Notes under the pieces: model-generated
What the model was told of the DNA's origin: nothing
Databases searched by the model: none
Seen by the model: only the letters and a program-made list of their open reading frames with translations
Source: Ruminococcus sp. UBA3665
GTDB lineage: Bacteria; Bacillota; Clostridia; Oscillospirales; Ruminococcaceae
Assembly (NCBI GenBank): GCA_002373165.1
Contig: DFJS01000012.1
Location: 6,926 to 64,537, forward strand
Direction of reading: 5' to 3'
DNA: 57,612 bases
Shown here: piece by piece, positions 22,459 through 31,081 of the stretch
Layout of the letters: the number at the start of each line of letters is the position of its first letter
How positions within the stretch are numbered: position 1 is the first letter of the stretch
Translations under genes and position numbers: made by a program

Positions 22459-23211
22459 TTAATTTGAATCAGTTTTTTTCTTCTGGATTTGCACTGCCTG
22501 AAGATAGCTTGCAGTCAGGTCGGCAGCCGTAGGCAGTTCTTTATGACAAGTACAATAATATGCTGCACTGTGGCAGACTCCGGCGGCAGATTGCAGCCGC
22601 AGAAACGGGGGTGCAATTCTCAGGAAAGTTTCGTCCATATCTTGATGAACGGCCTGATATTGCCGGATAAATTCTTCCGCGCCCTCGCCGGTGACGATAA
22701 TCTGTTCGGAATCATTGATAACATGTTCCGTAACTTTTGCGATTTCGTCAAGTGTCTGCAATTCGTCGGGGATTTCTCTGTCGATATACATAGGGTCATA
22801 GTACATATAAATCTGATACGAGAACCATGCGGCATAGAATAACTCGCCTCTTGCATGGATGACAGATAAAATATGTTTCGCGCCGAAGATTCTGTTTGCC
22901 ATTGCTTCCAGAGTGGAAACGCCAATACAGGGAGTATGATTTACCATTGCCATTCCCTGAACTGCCGCGATGCCGATTCTCAGACCTGTATAAGAGCCGG
23001 GGCCCACTGAAACTGCGAAGCAGTCCACATCACTGACAGTCATATTGCATTCTGATAACAAATTTTTGCACATCGGCATAATTACCTGTGACTGTGTCCG
23101 GCTGGTATAAACAGAATGTTCTCCGAGCAGAATATTTTTCTCTGTATCGAGAATTGCTACAGATGCTGTTTTTCCGGAAGTATCAAGTCCCAAAATCCGC
23201 AAAGCGATCAT
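22459..23211 (-). CDS. tsaB: tRNA threonylcarbamoyladenosine biosynthesis protein TsaB
   Basis: 250 residues. TsaB is the inactive ASKHA-fold partner of TsaD in t6A synthesis at position 37 of ANN-decoding tRNAs. The N-terminus ILGLDTSGKTASVAIL and the segment VDCFAVSVGPGSYTGLRIGIAAVQGMA are diagnostic. It overlaps tsaE by 29 bp, so the two subunits are translationally coupled. TsaD and TsaC are not in this window. Confidence 0.95.
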   Translation of the reverse strand: MIALRILGLDTSGKTASVAILDTEKNILLGEHSVYTSRTQSQVIMPMCKNLLSECNMTVSDVDCFAVSVGPGSYTGLRIGIAAVQGMAMVNHTPCIGVSTLEAMANRIFGAKHILSVIHARGELFYAAWFSYQIYMYYDPMYIDREIPDELQTLDEIAKVTEHVINDSEQIIVTGEGAEEFIRQYQAVHQDMDETFLRIAPPFLRLQSAAGVCHSAAYYCTCHKELPTAADLTASYLQAVQIQKKKTDSN

Positions 23212-23638
23212 CCTCCTGAGATTCTAAAATAATTTTGCGTTCGTCGTCGCTGATGCGTTCGAGAGTCAGCCGGATCGTATTGTCCGGAAGGGCATTCATG
23301 ATATTTTCCGACCATTCCACAGCGAAAATGCTCTCGTTCCTGTCATAATCATAGAAGCCTGTCGTTTCCAGTTCATTTTCATCAGTAATGCGGTACATAT
23401 CGAAATGGCAGAGCTGGAGCGGCGGCTGACCGTAGACATGAACAAGTGCAAATGTAGGAGAAGTCACCAGATCTTTCAGCCCCAGTCCGAGAGCAAGGCC
23501 TCTGGTAAACGTTGTTTTTCCTGCTCCCAGATCTCCCAGATAAGCAAGCACATCCCCGGGGCGGAGCAGTTTTCCGAACTGTTCCGCCAGCTGAATGGTT
23601 TCTTCCGGAGAACGGGTAAAAAATTCTTTTCTCATCAT
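23183..23638 (-). CDS. tsaE: tRNA threonylcarbamoyladenosine biosynthesis ATPase TsaE
   Basis: 151 residues. Walker A is in LAYLGDLGAGKTTFTRGLALGLG; the VTSPTFALVHVY and HFDMYRI motifs follow. TsaE is the ATPase that drives the TsaB-TsaD complex. It starts at the last base of fhs and overlaps tsaB, giving a tightly packed fhs-tsaE-tsaB order. Confidence 0.96.
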   Translation of the reverse strand: MMRKEFFTRSPEETIQLAEQFGKLLRPGDVLAYLGDLGAGKTTFTRGLALGLGLKDLVTSPTFALVHVYGQPPLQLCHFDMYRITDENELETTGFYDYDRNESIFAVEWSENIMNALPDNTIRLTLERISDDERKIILESQEDDRFADFGT

Positions 23639-25308
23639 CAGAACAATCCGCTGATATTGCCCTGATTATCGCAGTCGATGCGCAGAGCAGCAGGAGCTTT
23701 CGGCAGACCGGGCATTGTCATGATATCGCCTGTCAGGACGACGACAAATCCTGCTCCGGCGGAAACTCTCATATCACTGACAGTAATTCTGAAATTTTCG
23801 GGTTTGCCGAGCATTGCCGGATTATCAGAGAGCGAATACTGTGTTTTTGCGATGCAGACGGGCAGATTGCCGAATCCCAGGCTTTCAATTTCTTTGAGAG
23901 ATTTCAGGGCTTTATTCTGGAAATCAACGCCGTCAGCGCGGTAGATTTCTTTTGCAATTTTTTCAATTTTTTCGGCAAGGGATGCTTCTGTATCATAAAG
24001 CACCTGGAACTGAGATTCCTGTGTATCTGCAATCCGGCAGACTTTTTCGGCCAGATCAGTGCCGCCTTCGCCGCCTTTGGCGAAAATTTCGCACATAGAA
24101 GTCTCTACGCCGTACTGTTTGCAGTAATCGGCAATAAAATGCAGTTCTTCATCCGTATCTGTATAGAATCTGTTGATTGCCACGACAACGGGCATATGAT
24201 ATTTCTGCATATTTTCGATATGCACACCCAGATTGACAATGCCTTTTTTAAGGGCATCCAGATCAGGAGAAGAGAGTTCTGTTTTCGGAACGCCGCCGTT
24301 ATATTTCAGAGCGCGGACAGTTGCCACCAGCACAACACAGGAGGGCTTTAATCCGGCATAACGGCACTTGATATCGAAAAATTTTTCTGCGCCCAGATCA
24401 GAACCGAATCCGGCTTCGGTAATGCAGTAATCGCCTAATTTAAGGGCTAATTTAGTAGCTCTTACGGAGTTGCATCCGTGGGCGATATTGGCAAAGGGGC
24501 CGCCGTGGATTAATACCGGAGTATGTTCCAGTGTCTGCACCAGGTTAGGTTTGAGGGCATCTTTCAGCAGAGCGGTCATAGCACCTTCGGCGTGAAGATC
24601 TCTGGCATAAACGGGCTGATTGTCAAGACTCCAGGCAATTAAGATATTTCCCAGCCTTTTCTTGAGATCATCCAGATCAGAAGCAAGGCAGAGAATCGCC
24701 ATGACTTCAGAAGCCACAGTAATCTGGAAACTGTCTTCACGGGGAACGCCGTTGACTTTACCGCCCATACCGATGACGATATTTCTGAGAGCGCGGTCAT
24801 TCATATCCATGCAGCGTTTAAACAGGATTCTTCTGGTATCGATTTTGAGTTCATTCCCCTGCTGAATGTGATTATCCAGCAGTGCGCACAGCAGATTATT
24901 AGCCGCCGTGATCGCATGAATATCGCCTGTAAAGTGCAGGTTGATATCTTCCATAGGAACAACCTGAGAATAACCGCCGCCGGCCGCGCCGCCCTTGATG
25001 CCGAATACAGGGCCGAGAGAGGGTTCACGCAGCGCAAGAACAGCTTTTTTTCCGATTTTGGCCATTGCCTGTCCCAGTCCGACACTGACGGTTGTCTTGC
25101 CTTCTCCGGCAGGGGTAGGATTGATTGCCGTCACGAGGATTAATTTCCCGTCGGGCTGACAGACTGTATCTGCGAAAAGTTCCTCGCTTAACTTTGCCTT
25201 ATAGCGGCCGTAGGGTTCCAGTTTTTCCTGAGGGATGCCGAGCTGTCCGGCAATTTCGGTAATGGGCAGCATTTCAGCAGCCTGCGCAATTTCAATATCA
25301 GATAGCAT
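23638..25308 (-). CDS. fhs: Formate-tetrahydrofolate ligase
   Basis: 556 residues, the usual length. It makes 10-formyl-THF from formate, THF and ATP, the entry of formate into one-carbon metabolism. Signatures: ITEIAGQLGIPQEKLEPYGRYKAKL at the start, the P-loop INPTPAGEGKTTVSVGLGQ, REPSLGPVFGIKGGAAGGG and the KPSCVVLVATVRALK segment. It heads the minus-strand series that continues with tsaE, tsaB and others. A terminator lies only about 25 bp upstream of its ribosome-binding site. Confidence 0.98.
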   Translation of the reverse strand: MLSDIEIAQAAEMLPITEIAGQLGIPQEKLEPYGRYKAKLSEELFADTVCQPDGKLILVTAINPTPAGEGKTTVSVGLGQAMAKIGKKAVLALREPSLGPVFGIKGGAAGGGYSQVVPMEDINLHFTGDIHAITAANNLLCALLDNHIQQGNELKIDTRRILFKRCMDMNDRALRNIVIGMGGKVNGVPREDSFQITVASEVMAILCLASDLDDLKKRLGNILIAWSLDNQPVYARDLHAEGAMTALLKDALKPNLVQTLEHTPVLIHGGPFANIAHGCNSVRATKLALKLGDYCITEAGFGSDLGAEKFFDIKCRYAGLKPSCVVLVATVRALKYNGGVPKTELSSPDLDALKKGIVNLGVHIENMQKYHMPVVVAINRFYTDTDEELHFIADYCKQYGVETSMCEIFAKGGEGGTDLAEKVCRIADTQESQFQVLYDTEASLAEKIEKIAKEIYRADGVDFQNKALKSLKEIESLGFGNLPVCIAKTQYSLSDNPAMLGKPENFRITVSDMRVSAGAGFVVVLTGDIMTMPGLPKAPAALRIDCDNQGNISGLF

Positions 25309-25333
25309 GATAAATTCCTCCTGTCGATAAGTT

Positions 25334-25376
25334 TAAAAAATAAAACAGCCGCATCCGCAATAGAGCAAAGCGGCTG
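25334..25376 (-). terminator. Terminator after the YbjN-like gene
   Basis: On the minus strand CAGCCGC pairs with GCGGCTG over TTTGCTCTATTGCGGAT and is followed by TTTTATTTTTT. It closes the ybjN-like transcript right before fhs. Confidence 0.8.
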
Positions 25377-25384
25377 GATTGGGA

Positions 25385-25840
25385 TTATTCAGGCTGAACA
25401 GCCTGTTCAGCAGCAGTTTCCGGCGAAGCGTTTCCTTCCAGAAGATTCAGCACAGCTTCGGCAGTGTCCTGAATCAGCGTAACAGAATAGCCGATAATAT
25501 CATCAATCTGGTTTTGTGTGGGAACAGTATCCGCACAGATTGTGCCAATGCGGAATGCAATTACATGCTGTTCCCTGTCCAGATACAGACAGCCGATATT
25601 AATCAGATTATTAATTTCATTGGCAAATGTCTGAATTTCGGGGAAAGCCTCTTCGGGAATTTCAAGATCAGGAGCTGTCAGCATGACAAGTGCGCGTTCT
25701 GCGACAATCAGCTGAATCATAGCACCTTGTGTGCGGCCTTCCAGCGAAACGCCTGTAAGAAAGACATTTTCCTGTTCGTCAAAATTCCATTGATGTTCCT
25801 GAAAATAAACCCGGATTTGCTGCATAATAGCTTCCTGCAT
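25385..25840 (-). CDS. YbjN-like protein
   Basis: 151 residues from the ATG at 25840, which has AGGAGG upstream; the longer frame lacks a site. The pattern MQQIRVYFQEHQWNFDEQENVFLTGV...GRTQGAMIQLIVAERALVMLTAPDLEIPEE resembles YbjN (DUF1790), a family with a type III secretion chaperone-like fold and unclear role in stress and motility. The C-terminus ends in an acidic Ala/Glu tail. Assignment is moderate. Confidence 0.65.
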   Translation of the reverse strand: MQEAIMQQIRVYFQEHQWNFDEQENVFLTGVSLEGRTQGAMIQLIVAERALVMLTAPDLEIPEEAFPEIQTFANEINNLINIGCLYLDREQHVIAFRIGTICADTVPTQNQIDDIIGYSVTLIQDTAEAVLNLLEGNASPETAAEQAVQPE

Positions 25841-25927
25841 AATAAAAATCCTCCTGATTAAAAAAATAATAGCTGTACCAGAAAAGGGCGCACCCTTTCC
25901 CTGGTCAGGAAAAGGGTGCATCCGGAG

Positions 25928-26713
25928 TTAATCTGACAATTTTTGAAAAGAAATACCCTCTGCACCCTCTGCGCCGGCGGCTTTGCCGGCAGCTTCGGCA
26001 GCAGCAATCTGTTCTTCAAGAGACAGTTCTTCCTCGCCGGTTCTCAGCTGACCCATCTCAGCCATCAGCCGCTGGAGTTCGTCATCAATTTTAGCATCTG
26101 TCTGGAGCTGTTCAAACGTTTCATAATCTTTAGAAGCAGAAGTCCCGGCAATTTCGGCAAAAGCATCTGCTTCGGCTTCTTTTCTGGTAATTTTTTCCTC
26201 CATGCGGTTTAATTTTTCATACGCGCTGGAAGTATCAATCCCGCTGACGGACTGTGCAAGAGCCTTTTTGGTATCGGCCATCTGCGAGCGGGCAATCAGC
26301 ATAGCCTGACGGCTTTTTGCTTCAGAAAGCTTTGCTTTCAGGGTTTCCACCTGTGTGCGGATTGCCTCGGTCTGACTGCTGATTGTCTCGTACATTTCTT
26401 TATAAGTAGCAACTTCTTCATCGGCCTTGACTTTTTGTGCAAGAGCTTTTTTGGCAAGTTCGATATTATTGGCAGCCAGAGCCGCCTTAGCCTTTGCCTC
26501 CCAGTCGGCAGATTTTTTCTGTGCCTCGGCATACTGTTTTTGTGCAAGGCGTTCGCTGGCGACAGCCTTTCCGAGGGCCTGGGTAGATTTATTCAATTCC
26601 TGCTGCATATCGGCAATAATTTGCTTGACCATTTTTTCGGGGTCTTCCGCGCGGTCAATCAGATCGTTGACATTGGACTTGAAAATATCAATCATTCTGG
26701 AAAAAAATCCCAT
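25928..26713 (-). CDS. pspA: PspA/IM30 (Vipp1) family membrane-stress protein
   Basis: 261 residues from the ATG at 26713 (MGFFSRMIDIFKSNVNDLIDRAEDPEKMVKQIIADMQQEL), which has GGAGG upstream. The N-terminal amphipathic helix and the following long coiled coil of Glu, Lys and Ala are typical of PspA/IM30, an ESCRT-III-like protein that coats the inner membrane under envelope stress. A Glu/Ala-rich linker near the C-terminus precedes a short EGISFQKLSD end. It is transcribed alone from the promoter at 26784-26812. Confidence 0.93.
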   Translation of the reverse strand: MGFFSRMIDIFKSNVNDLIDRAEDPEKMVKQIIADMQQELNKSTQALGKAVASERLAQKQYAEAQKKSADWEAKAKAALAANNIELAKKALAQKVKADEEVATYKEMYETISSQTEAIRTQVETLKAKLSEAKSRQAMLIARSQMADTKKALAQSVSGIDTSSAYEKLNRMEEKITRKEAEADAFAEIAGTSASKDYETFEQLQTDAKIDDELQRLMAEMGQLRTGEEELSLEEQIAAAEAAGKAAGAEGAEGISFQKLSD

Positions 26714-26783
26714 CAGCATTTCCTCCGTTCGTGTCTGCACAGCATAAAAAGCCGCAGCAGAGATACTCTTGTAGCATAATTTT

Positions 26784-26812
26784 ATCATACCACAAATTGA
26801 TAGAATTGTCAA
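26784..26812 (-). promoter_or_regulatory. Promoter of pspA
   Basis: Minus strand TTGACA, 17 bp, TATGAT. It lies back to back with the plus-strand promoter at 26840-26868. Confidence 0.85.
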
Positions 26813-26839
26813 GCATCTGTGATTATTTTTTATCAGCAC

Positions 26840-26868
26840 TTGCTTTTTTTCTGCAATTATGTTATAAT
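26840..26868 (+). promoter_or_regulatory. Promoter of the phosphoesterase gene
   Basis: TTGCTT, 17 bp, TATAAT with TATGT before the -10; about 38 nt before the ATG at 26912. Confidence 0.8.
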
Positions 26869-26911
26869 AAAAAAAGAACAGAAATATTGCATGAAGAATG
26901 GGGGATGCTGC

Positions 26912-27631
26912 ATGATTTTTATTACCGGGGATATTCACGGAGATTTTGATATTCATAAATTTTCCGCGCGGCGGTTTACCATGCAAAAACAGCTGACACG
27001 GGATGACTATATGATTATATGCGGCGATTTCGGGCTGATCTGGGACGGTTCCAAAGCAGAAAAATGGTGGCTGAACTGGCTGGAAGGAAAGCCCTGGACA
27101 ACGCTGTGGATTGACGGCAATCACGAAAATTTCGATATGCTGGAAAAATATCCTGTCACAGAATGGAACGGCATCCGGGTGCATAAAATTGCAGATCATA
27201 TTATGCATATTCTGCGCGGACAGTGCTTCGAGCTGGAAGGAAAGAAATTTTTTGCCTTTGGCGGTGCCGAAAGTCATGACAAGGCATTCCGGAAATGGGG
27301 TGTATCAATCTGGAAACAGGAGATTCCCAGCTTTGCAGAGATGAAACGCGGCCGCAAAGCTCTGGAAGCCGCCGGCTGGAAAACAGATATCGTCATCACG
27401 CACTCTCTTCCCACGCATATCCAGCTGGAAATGTTCGGCTGGGAAGCCTATAACCGGAACGAACTGACCGATTATTTTGACGAAATTGATTCCAGGCTGG
27501 ATTTTAAGCTCTGGTTCAGCGGACATTATCATCTTTCCATGTCCTGCGACCAGAAGCATCACTTAGTTTATAACGATATTCTTCAGCTGACAGAGGAAGG
27601 CTTTACCTGTGTGTATTCGCCGTTTCTTTAA
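26912..27631 (+). CDS. Metallophosphoesterase, 239 aa
   Basis: Start at ATG 26912 (MIFITGDIHGDFDIHKFSARRF), with GGGGG upstream; a longer frame exists but lacks a site. The metal residues are in GDIHGDF, CGDFGLIW, IDGNHENF, the His of THSLPTH and the terminal FSGHYH. No signal peptide. It is not closely similar to the phosphoesterase at 2892-3440. This subgroup is common in Firmicute phages and chromosomes; substrate unknown. Confidence 0.85.
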   Translation: MIFITGDIHGDFDIHKFSARRFTMQKQLTRDDYMIICGDFGLIWDGSKAEKWWLNWLEGKPWTTLWIDGNHENFDMLEKYPVTEWNGIRVHKIADHIMHILRGQCFELEGKKFFAFGGAESHDKAFRKWGVSIWKQEIPSFAEMKRGRKALEAAGWKTDIVITHSLPTHIQLEMFGWEAYNRNELTDYFDEIDSRLDFKLWFSGHYHLSMSCDQKHHLVYNDILQLTEEGFTCVYSPFL

Positions 27632-27749
27632 TTTGAATGATATCATCGGCAAAATTTTGTTGAATTTTACAATTGATTTTTTGTTTTTTGTGTTATGACA
27701 TGTATGTACACACAAAAAGAATTACATCCAGAAAGATAAGGAGATTTCT

Positions 27750-28163
27750 ATGATTCAGAAAAAAGTAATTGCACGCTACGAACTGAAAATTTTTGAGGAC
27801 GGTCAGATTGAACTGTTCCCCTTAAAGCTCTCTGATGCCACAGAACGTGAACTGAATGTTTCCCAAAGAACCAAGCAGATTCTTGCTGTACTGGAAAAAG
27901 TGAAGAACACCTGTTATTCCTACCCCACTTTTTCAGAGGCCGTAACCGATGCCATTAATACAATCAGTGCAGAGCAGAATATTTCGCAGTCCAGTGTAAG
28001 AGACAAAATCACACGTCAGCAGGGGCTGTCCATGGCCGAATTTTTAAATTTGACTCAAAAATGGATTCGGAACGGCGACACTGCCCTGAAAGAAAAATTA
28101 CAAAGCAACACCTCTCAGCACCATGCGGATGACCAGGAAGCTCTGGACAATTTTTTCGGCTGA
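27750..28163 (+). CDS. Small hypothetical protein, 137 aa
   Basis: Family not recognised. A soluble, mostly helical protein: MIQKKVIARYELKIFEDGQIELFPL, then VSQRTKQILAVLEKVKNTCYSYPTFSEAVTDAINTI and SVRDKITRQQGLSMAEFLNLTQKW. The central part could carry a helix-turn-helix, but no clear motif stands out. AAGGAG precedes the ATG. A TGTATGTACACAC motif lies at about 27702-27714 upstream, and related motifs recur near the next gene. Confidence 0.6.
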   Translation: MIQKKVIARYELKIFEDGQIELFPLKLSDATERELNVSQRTKQILAVLEKVKNTCYSYPTFSEAVTDAINTISAEQNISQSSVRDKITRQQGLSMAEFLNLTQKWIRNGDTALKEKLQSNTSQHHADDQEALDNFFG

Positions 28164-28193
28164 AAAATTTTTTAAAAATTTTTTTCAAAAGTC

Positions 28194-28222
28194 TTGACTT
28201 TCTGGACCAAGTGTGGTATAAT
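28194..28222 (+). promoter_or_regulatory. Promoter of the 152-aa protein gene, with TACGTACGTA palindrome downstream
   Basis: TTGACT, 17 bp, TATAAT. Just downstream, at about 28239-28250, is the palindrome TACGTACGTA, a possible operator. Confidence 0.8.
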
Positions 28223-28291
28223 AAAAACAGAATTTGATTCGTACGTACGTATAAAAGAACATTCACAAGCCAGAAAGGAATTGATTTTATT

Positions 28292-28750
28292 ATGCTGACA
28301 ATTACATTACCTGATGGAACTGTAATCAGAACTGAAAACGCTGTAATCGAGAACGACACGCCTGACACAGCTGATTCTGAGAATTTCGCCACGCTTGAAG
28401 AAATTTTCGGCGATGAACCGGACTTCCCTGTCATTTACAGCCACGCCGAAACGCTGGTTCCTGTTATCAAGGAATGCCTGGATGAAAACCCGGATTTCGG
28501 CCTTGAAGAGGAGCACGAAGCAGTAGTTGTAGGTCTCTGCGTGATGAAGACAATGGAAAATTTTCTGACAGAACGCTTGATGATGCAGATTCTTGAGACC
28601 GAACTCGGCGAAGAAGCAGCAGGATTGGTCTTTGAGCTGTACAATGCACTGGAACCGGAATATACATCTTCAACCCCGGTATCTGAATATTCTGCGGAAA
28701 TTCATCGTGCTATGGACATGATTCTGCAAGAAATGGAATGTCTGGATTAA
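28292..28750 (+). CDS. Small acidic hypothetical protein, 152 aa
   Basis: Family not recognised. Strongly acidic throughout: MLTITLPDGTVIRTENAVIEND, then a low-complexity acidic stretch (TADSENFATLEEIFGDEPDF) and a helical C-terminal half (FGLEEEHEAVVVGLCVMKTMENFL). No signal peptide or membrane segment. It has its own promoter and AAAGGA before the ATG. Its acidity and its closeness to the 137-aa protein suggest a partner protein, but this is conjecture. Confidence 0.6.
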   Translation: MLTITLPDGTVIRTENAVIENDTPDTADSENFATLEEIFGDEPDFPVIYSHAETLVPVIKECLDENPDFGLEEEHEAVVVGLCVMKTMENFLTERLMMQILETELGEEAAGLVFELYNALEPEYTSSTPVSEYSAEIHRAMDMILQEMECLD

Positions 28751-28809
28751 AACGGCTGTCACATGTGTATGTACATCAGGAAGAGCAAACAATTGAGATC
28801 CTGATATTG

Positions 28810-28842
28810 CAGGCGGACAGCATAAAAACCGCCGTCCGCCTG
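28810..28842. terminator. Bidirectional terminator
   Basis: A perfect 9-bp stem CAGGCGGAC/GTCCGCCTG between the plus-strand 152-aa gene and the end of the thi operon. T-rich sequence flanks it on the plus side. Confidence 0.75.
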
Positions 28843-28855
28843 ATTTGCTTTATGA

Positions 28856-29530
28856 TTATGGAGTATAAGATTCGCCTTTTGTCCAGGCCATATCCCAGAA
28901 CTGATACTCATATTTGCTGCAATTGATAACAATATTTATCAGATTCTGGATTTGTTTTTCGGTCATGCCTTCGGAAAAGCGGTCACACATAGCAATCATA
29001 TCATCATTACAGGAGCGATACCCGTCAGAAGTATAGGTATTCACCCAGTTGGCATAGAATTCGTCGTTTTTGCTTTGAGGGAAATTTTGTTCGATATAAT
29101 CGCCTATCAGCTTATAGCTCCACGAGCAGGCCAGCACAGCAGCAGCGATTTCCGCAAGGCCGCCCTTGAATCCGATAGAAATCATATAATTCGTATAAGA
29201 TTCGTTATTCAGAGCCATCGGCGTATGATCGAGCATTTCTCTTGTAATGCCGAATTTGGCAAGATAGCTCTGATGTACAGCATTTTCCGTATCGAGTGTT
29301 TCAGTAATCAGCTTGCTGAACAGTCTCATATCGCTTTCCTGCTCGGCGCAGATCAGGCCGAGAGCGAATAATTTTGCATACTGCATCAGATATAAATGAT
29401 CCTGAATCATATAGAATGCGAACTTGTCATGATCCAGCGAACCGTCCGCGATTCCCTGCACAAAGGGATGTGTATAATAGCTTTCCCAGATAGGCAGAGC
29501 CGCCTGATATAATCTTTCTGAAACTTTCAT
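28856..29530 (-). CDS. tenA: TenA-type aminopyrimidine aminohydrolase (thiaminase II)
   Basis: 224 residues from the ATG at 29530 (MKVSERLYQAALPIWESYYTHPFVQGIADGSL). It recycles thiamine breakdown products to HMP. Signatures: FAFYMIQDHLYLMQYAKLFALGL, the YTNYMISIG segment and the catalytic Cys region AAVLACSWSYKLIG, and FWDMAW near the end. It is last in the thi operon, 4 nt after thiD, which supports salvage. Confidence 0.95.
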   Translation of the reverse strand: MKVSERLYQAALPIWESYYTHPFVQGIADGSLDHDKFAFYMIQDHLYLMQYAKLFALGLICAEQESDMRLFSKLITETLDTENAVHQSYLAKFGITREMLDHTPMALNNESYTNYMISIGFKGGLAEIAAAVLACSWSYKLIGDYIEQNFPQSKNDEFYANWVNTYTSDGYRSCNDDMIAMCDRFSEGMTEKQIQNLINIVINCSKYEYQFWDMAWTKGESYTP

Positions 29531-29534
29531 AGAA

Positions 29535-30338
29535 TTAAGCCTCCTCTGTAAACTGATTCCGGATTGCAAACGCATGATTCATAGGGCCGGAGCCTTTGCC
29601 AAGGTCGAGCATAGCTTCCAGTGCGCCGGAGATATATAGTTTTGCGCGTTCGATAGCTTCAGACAGAGAGAAGCCTTTGGCAAGATTAGATGCAATTGCA
29701 CTGGAGAGCGTACAGCCTGTGCCGTGGGTATTAGGATTGTCGATGCGTTTTCCCTGAAATGTTCTGCAATAGCCCGCGCTGTACAGGTAGTCATTGGCAT
29801 CATTGACAGAATGGCCGCCTTTCAGCAGAACCGCACAGCCGTAAAGTTCAGATATTTTTTTTGCGGCGAGTTCGATATCGGCAGCAGTTTGAATTTTCAT
29901 ACCGGAAAGAATTTCGGCTTCCGGAATATTAGGTGTAATGACTTCTGCGAGCGGAATCAGTTTTTCCGTGAGGACAGCAATGGCATCATCGCTGATGAGT
30001 TTTGCACCGCTGGTAGCCACCATGACAGGATCAAGTACAATATGGTTTGCCTGATACTGTGTTAGTTTTTCTGCGATGACGGCAATCAGAGCCGAAGAAG
30101 AAACCATGCCGATTTTGACTGCATCCGGAAAAATATCAGTAAAAATGCAGTCGAGCTGCTGTGCGAGGAATTCCGGGTCAGATTCCAGAATAGCGGTCAC
30201 ACCTGTTGTATTCTGTGCAGTAAGGGCAGTTACCGCGCTCATTGCGAACACGCCGTTTGCGGTCATGGTTTTGATATCGGCCTGAATGCCCGCGCCTCCG
30301 CTGGAATCGCTTCCGGCGATTGTTAATGCAGTTTTCAT
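29535..30338 (-). CDS. thiD: Hydroxymethylpyrimidine (phosphate) kinase
   Basis: 267 residues from the ATG at 30338 (MKTALTIAGSDSSGGAGIQADIKTM), preceded by AAGGAG. The long frame upstream is an accidental extension. It phosphorylates HMP and HMP-P in two steps. Signatures: AGSDSSGGAGIQAD, the VLDPVMVATSGAKL region and the anion-hole NTHGTGCTLSSAIAS near the end. The 79-nt gap to thiE is the longest inside the operon. Confidence 0.97.
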   Translation of the reverse strand: MKTALTIAGSDSSGGAGIQADIKTMTANGVFAMSAVTALTAQNTTGVTAILESDPEFLAQQLDCIFTDIFPDAVKIGMVSSSALIAVIAEKLTQYQANHIVLDPVMVATSGAKLISDDAIAVLTEKLIPLAEVITPNIPEAEILSGMKIQTAADIELAAKKISELYGCAVLLKGGHSVNDANDYLYSAGYCRTFQGKRIDNPNTHGTGCTLSSAIASNLAKGFSLSEAIERAKLYISGALEAMLDLGKGSGPMNHAFAIRNQFTEEA

Positions 30339-30417
30339 GATTAAAAAGCTCCTTTCTGGAAATGCATTAATTTTATAAAACGACAGAGAGTGGTGCTCCC
30401 GGTCTGCCGTTGTCAGG

Positions 30418-31062
30418 TTAAGAAGATAAGAGAATCTGTTCGGATAAAGCTTTGAGTTCCCGGCAAGCCTGCTGAATATCCTGTGCTGAAAAGATTGCCG
30501 AAACAAGAGCGAAGCCGTCCATTCCCAGCCCGGCAAGCTGTGAGATATTTTCTTTTGTGATGCCTCCGATTGCCGCAACCGGAATCTCTGTTGCCTGACA
30601 GATTGCCTTGAATATTTGATAATCAATCGGATACGTATCTGTTTTGGTAGAAGTCACAAACATTGCGCCGGAGCCGAGATAATCTGCGCCGTTTGCCTGA
30701 GCTTCGAGAGCCTGTTCAACTGTTTTTGCCGTCACGCCGATGATTTTATCTTTTCCCAGAATTGCTCTTACCTGCTGAACGGGCATATCTTTCTGGCCGA
30801 CATGAACGCCGTCAGCCCCGGATTGCAGAGCAATTTGAATATTATCATTAATCAGCAGCGGCACATGATAGGCACTGCATAACTGTTTGAGTTCGACAGC
30901 TTCTTTCAGGAAAGAATCGAAATCCAGATTTTTTTCGCGGAGCTGTACGCAGGTCACGCCGCCTTTGAGAGCCTGTTCGACCTGTCCGGCGAGGGACTGA
31001 CTGCCGAGCCAGTGCCTGTCCGTCACGGCATACAGCCGCAGGTAATCGGGAGTGAATTTCAT
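30418..31062 (-). CDS. thiE: Thiamine-phosphate synthase
   Basis: 214 residues. It joins HMP-PP and THZ-P to thiamine phosphate. Signatures: GGVTCVQLREKNLDFDSF, LINDNIQIALQSGADGVHVGQKDMP, KIIGVTAKTVEQA, the GADYLGSGAMFVTSTK loop and VAAIGGITKENI. All catalytic positions appear present. Confidence 0.97.
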   Translation of the reverse strand: MKFTPDYLRLYAVTDRHWLGSQSLAGQVEQALKGGVTCVQLREKNLDFDSFLKEAVELKQLCSAYHVPLLINDNIQIALQSGADGVHVGQKDMPVQQVRAILGKDKIIGVTAKTVEQALEAQANGADYLGSGAMFVTSTKTDTYPIDYQIFKAICQATEIPVAAIGGITKENISQLAGLGMDGFALVSAIFSAQDIQQACRELKALSEQILLSS

Positions 31063-31081
31063 AGTAAGATATTCCTTTCAG

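Noticed and set aside
27750..28750. Toxin-antitoxin pair
   Set aside because: Two small adjacent genes with palindromes are suggestive, but each has a separate promoter region, sizes are 137 and 152 aa and no toxin or antitoxin motif is visible.
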